This document shows, piece after piece, positions 34,168-36,418 of a stretch of 36,418 nt of DNA. How positions within the stretch are numbered: position 1 is the first letter of the stretch; every line of letters starts with the position of its first letter. The DNA comes from Nitriliruptoraceae bacterium. Its GTDB lineage: Bacteria; Actinomycetota; Nitriliruptoria; Nitriliruptorales; Nitriliruptoraceae. The stretch is from positions 1 to 36,418 of the forward strand of contig SLMP01000028.1 in NCBI GenBank assembly GCA_007133465.1, in the 5' to 3' direction. The translations under genes were made by a program, and so were the position numbers. The notes below the pieces were generated by a model. That model was given only the letters and a program-made list of their open reading frames with translations, did no database searches and had not been told where the DNA came from.

Positions 34168-36171
34168 ATGCACACCCTGCGGTCCGTCCTCGGGGGCGTG
34201 ATCGCCGGGGTGCTGCTCCTGACGGCGTGCAGCCCGCCCCCGGAACCGCCCTCGGCCCCGGAGCCCTCGCCCGGGCAGGCGACCCTTCCCACGCCCGGAC
34301 CCGTCGACGAGCGGCGAGGCGGGACGCTGCGGGTCGGACTCTCCCTCGACCCCTACACGCTCGATCCGCGCTTCCTCGCCGACGAGCAGGGGCAGGTGAT
34401 CGCCGACGCGCTGTTCGACCCCTTGGTCCGGCTCGACGAGCACTTCGAGGTGGCACCCGGCGCCGCCGAGCGGTGGGAGGTGTCCGAGGACGGCACGGAG
34501 CTGACCTTCCACCTGCGGGAGGCGACCTTCCACGACGGTACGCCCGTGACCGCCGACGACTTCGTCCGCACGTTCGTCCGGATCGCCGATGGAGCGGCCG
34601 ACCCGTCGTCGTTCCTCGCCTACCTCCTGGCGCCGGTGGCGGGTTTCGACGCGGCGCAGGCCGGACGGGCGTCCCTCGTCGGTGTGGAGGCGCTCGACGA
34701 GCGCACGTTGCGCATCAGCTTGGCGGTCCCGGACCGCTCGTTCCTGACCACGCTCGCCGACCCCAGTCTGGTCCCGGTGCCCGTGACGGCGGACGACGAC
34801 CCGGAGGCGTTCGCCGAGCAGCCGGTCGGCAACGGCCCCTTTCAGATGACCGAACCGCGCGAGCGCGACGCCTTCCTGCGACTACGTCGGAACGCCGAGC
34901 ACCATGAGCCCCCCCTGCTCGACGAGGTCCTGCTGCAGATCTACCAGGAGGACCTGACCCGCGACCGGCAGTGGGACGACCTGCTCGACGGGCAGCTGCA
35001 GGTCGCGGAGATCCCGCCGGAGCGGCGTGACGAGGCGATCGATCGCTTCGGTCGGGCCGACGACGGGGCCAGCGGGCCGGGTTTCGTCGAGGGGCTGACC
35101 TCCGCGGTCTACCTCTACGGCTTCGACGTCACGCAGCCGCCCTTCGACCTGCCGGAACTGCGGCGGGCCATCTCCCTCGCGATCGATCGTGAGGGGCTGG
35201 CCGAGGAGGTCATGCTCGGGTCCCGGGTGCCGGCGACGGCGGTGATCCCCCCGTCGCTGCCGGGCGCGCAGGCGGGCGCCTGCGGCTACTGCCGGCACGA
35301 CCCGGAGGCGGCGCGGGTTCAGTTCGAACTGGCGAGGCAGCGGGTGGCTGCCGAGGCGCAGGGCGACCCGGATCCCGTGGACCCGGACGCCGGGGGGACG
35401 ACGGCCGACGGTGGCGAGGACGCGGACGCCGCCGCTGACGTGGGAGGCGCCGACGAGGCGACGGAGACCGAGGCAGACCCGGGTGGCGCGTCCGGGAGCG
35501 ACGCGCAGGACGACCCCGCCGACCGCGTCGACGAGGAGGGCACGCAGGCGGGGACCGAGGAAGAGGTCGGCCCCGAGGACGGGGGGACGGAGGAGGGCGA
35601 TGGCGACGACAGCGGCGACGGTGTTCCCGAGCAGGGCACGGAGGAGGCGGACCTGCCACCGGTCCTGGAGCGGCTGACCCTGACCCACAACCGCGGCCGG
35701 ACCCACGCCGCGATCGCACAGCGGATGGCAGCAGATATCGAGGACGCCCTCGGGGTCGAGGTGGACCTCGACGCCCGTGAGCTCGAACCGTTCCTCCAGG
35801 CGGTGTCGGCCGGGCAGGTGCCGGTGTTCCGGCTCGGGTGGGATCCCGCCGAGCCGCAGCCCGGGTCGTACCTGCGGCCGCTGTTCCACTCGTCGCAGAT
35901 CGGCGTCGACAACCTGATGCGCTACGCGTCCGGGGACGTGGACCGCTACCTCGACGAAGCCCGGACGGCCGACTACCCGACGGTGGCCGTGGCCTGGTAC
36001 CGGCAGGCCGAGCGGCGGGTGCTCGAGGACCTGCCCGCCATGCCCCTGCTGTGGTACCGCCACCAGCGGGTCATCGCACCGGAGGTCCGTGACCTGCGGA
36101 TCTCACCGTTCGGGCGCATGTCGTTCGCCGAGGCGTGGCTCGACAGGGGGCAGGACGCCGGCGCGGGATAG
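34168..36171 (+). CDS. Orphan peptide-binding lipoprotein with acidic insert
   Basis: A 667-residue SBP_bac_5-family binding protein. Its N-terminal hydrophobic stretch ends in the lipobox LTAC with the lipidated Cys 21, then a Pro/Glu-rich tether. Binding-fold landmarks are GGTLRVGLSLDPYTLDPRFL at about 51-70 and FHDGTPVTADDFVRTFVRI at about 121-139. The family's FxxP helix region follows at about 315-345, and a typical C-terminus has PAMPLLWYRHQRVI. Between about 398 and 498 lies a low-complexity block rich in Asp, Glu, Gly and Thr that splits the C-terminal lobe. It is not accompanied by permease or ATPase genes and may borrow those at 27110-31223. It begins 4 bases after secG. Confidence 0.9.
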   Translation: MHTLRSVLGGVIAGVLLLTACSPPPEPPSAPEPSPGQATLPTPGPVDERRGGTLRVGLSLDPYTLDPRFLADEQGQVIADALFDPLVRLDEHFEVAPGAAERWEVSEDGTELTFHLREATFHDGTPVTADDFVRTFVRIADGAADPSSFLAYLLAPVAGFDAAQAGRASLVGVEALDERTLRISLAVPDRSFLTTLADPSLVPVPVTADDDPEAFAEQPVGNGPFQMTEPRERDAFLRLRRNAEHHEPPLLDEVLLQIYQEDLTRDRQWDDLLDGQLQVAEIPPERRDEAIDRFGRADDGASGPGFVEGLTSAVYLYGFDVTQPPFDLPELRRAISLAIDREGLAEEVMLGSRVPATAVIPPSLPGAQAGACGYCRHDPEAARVQFELARQRVAAEAQGDPDPVDPDAGGTTADGGEDADAAADVGGADEATETEADPGGASGSDAQDDPADRVDEEGTQAGTEEEVGPEDGGTEEGDGDDSGDGVPEQGTEEADLPPVLERLTLTHNRGRTHAAIAQRMAADIEDALGVEVDLDARELEPFLQAVSAGQVPVFRLGWDPAEPQPGSYLRPLFHSSQIGVDNLMRYASGDVDRYLDEARTADYPTVAVAWYRQAERRVLEDLPAMPLLWYRHQRVIAPEVRDLRISPFGRMSFAEAWLDRGQDAGAG

Positions 36172-36264
36172 ACCGCGGGGTGGGACCATGGCATGGCGTC
36201 CGAGAGGGTGCTGCGCCGGCGTCCCGCAGCCGCTGGCGGCGGACGGGCTGGGGATGGGTGCGCG

Positions 36265-36294
36265 TTGGCAGGGCGAGGCCCCGGGGGCTACGCT
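36265..36294 (+). promoter_or_regulatory. Promoter of tRNA-Leu (TTGGCA - 18 nt - TACGCT)
   Basis: TTGGCA (36265-36270) and TACGCT (36289-36294) with an 18-nt spacer form the best -35/-10 pair in the window. Initiation near 36301 precedes the tRNA 5' end by about 29 bases. Confidence 0.65.
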
Positions 36295-36329
36295 TGCCTG
36301 CTCGTGGGATGCCTCCGGGTGTCCCGCTC

Positions 36330-36416
36330 GCGCGAGTGGCGGAATTGGCAGACGCGCACGGTTGAGGGCCGTGTGACCGTAAGGTCATGGGGGTTCAAGT
36401 CCCCCCTCGCGCACCA
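36330..36416 (+). tRNA. tRNA-Leu, anticodon GAG, CCA encoded
   Basis: The acceptor arms GCGCGAG (36330-36336) and CTCGCGC (36406-36412) pair through 7 bp, followed by discriminator A and an encoded CCA (36414-36416). The anticodon arm is CACGG-TTGAGGG-CCGTG with anticodon GAG, reading CUC and CUU. A long variable arm (GACC-gtaa-GGTC) confirms the class II type. The T arm is GGGGG-TTCAAGT-CCCCC. It has its own promoter at 36265. Confidence 0.95.
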
Positions 36417-36418
36417 CC

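Noticed and set aside
36182-36376. Short plus- and minus-strand frames across the tRNA region
   Set aside because: They run into the tRNA-Leu gene, lack a ribosome-binding site and show no recognisable composition; the segment is better explained by the tRNA and its promoter.

Overview
The window is a gene-dense, very GC-rich bacterial chromosome segment that looks actinobacterial. The evidence is the uvrC-rapZ-yvcK-whiA block, a RapZ P-loop with Arg in place of Lys, GTG starts, GTGA/ATGA stop-start overlaps, and -10 boxes of the type TAGGCT/TAGCCT. The gene order (uvrB, uvrA, uvrC, rapZ, yvcK, whiA, gap, pgk, tpiA, secG) is the conserved actinobacterial backbone. Long acidic linkers in both exported solute-binding lipoproteins and clustering of all three uvr genes are compatible with a deep-branching or salt-tolerant actinobacterium (for example the Nitriliruptoria/Euzebya neighbourhood), but this placement is inference. 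No insertion sequence, integrase, phage gene, CRISPR array or attachment site was seen. No stretch longer than 300 bases lacks a gene; the longest are 24973-25197 (225 bases) and 31891-32073 (183 bases).

Layout. 1-8768: uvrB, a three-gene ABC-2 type transporter operon, a small four-helix membrane protein with a DUF2007-like partner, then four minus-strand genes (D-lactate dehydrogenase, metallo-beta-lactamase-fold hydrolase, coiled-coil protein, and a 39-residue membrane peptide). 8769-17871: uvrA, a minus-strand MscS-type channel, then the tightly overlapping uvrC-rapZ-yvcK-whiA operon. 18012-24972: gap, pgk, a heterodimeric ABC exporter, tpiA. 25198-31223: a complete five-gene dipeptide/oligopeptide ABC importer. 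31258-33842: a minus-strand PH-domain membrane protein facing a BlaI-type repressor and its M56 protease partner. 33930-36416: secG, a second orphan peptide-binding lipoprotein, and tRNA-Leu(GAG).

How the genes work together. UvrA, UvrB and UvrC make up the nucleotide-excision incision machinery. RapZ, YvcK and WhiA are conserved partners linking envelope and carbon metabolism to division. Gap, Pgk and TpiA form the lower-glycolysis set, here split by an exporter pair. The D-lactate dehydrogenase and the HxHxDH hydrolase are translationally coupled and could form a methylglyoxal-to-D-lactate-to-pyruvate route (inference). BlaI plus M56 is a signal-responsive repressor/protease pair of the BlaI/BlaR1 type without a penicillin-binding sensor domain.

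The most rewarding observations are regulatory and architectural: -10 boxes placed 8 nt before ATG codons (likely leaderless mRNAs), a perfect 13-bp hairpin between importer genes, a tandem 15-bp repeat and a 10-bp palindrome in the blaI intergenic region, a composite degenerate ATPase site in the exporter pair, and an acidic insert of about 100 residues inside the orphan binding protein. I did not find a clearly new defence or mobile system.
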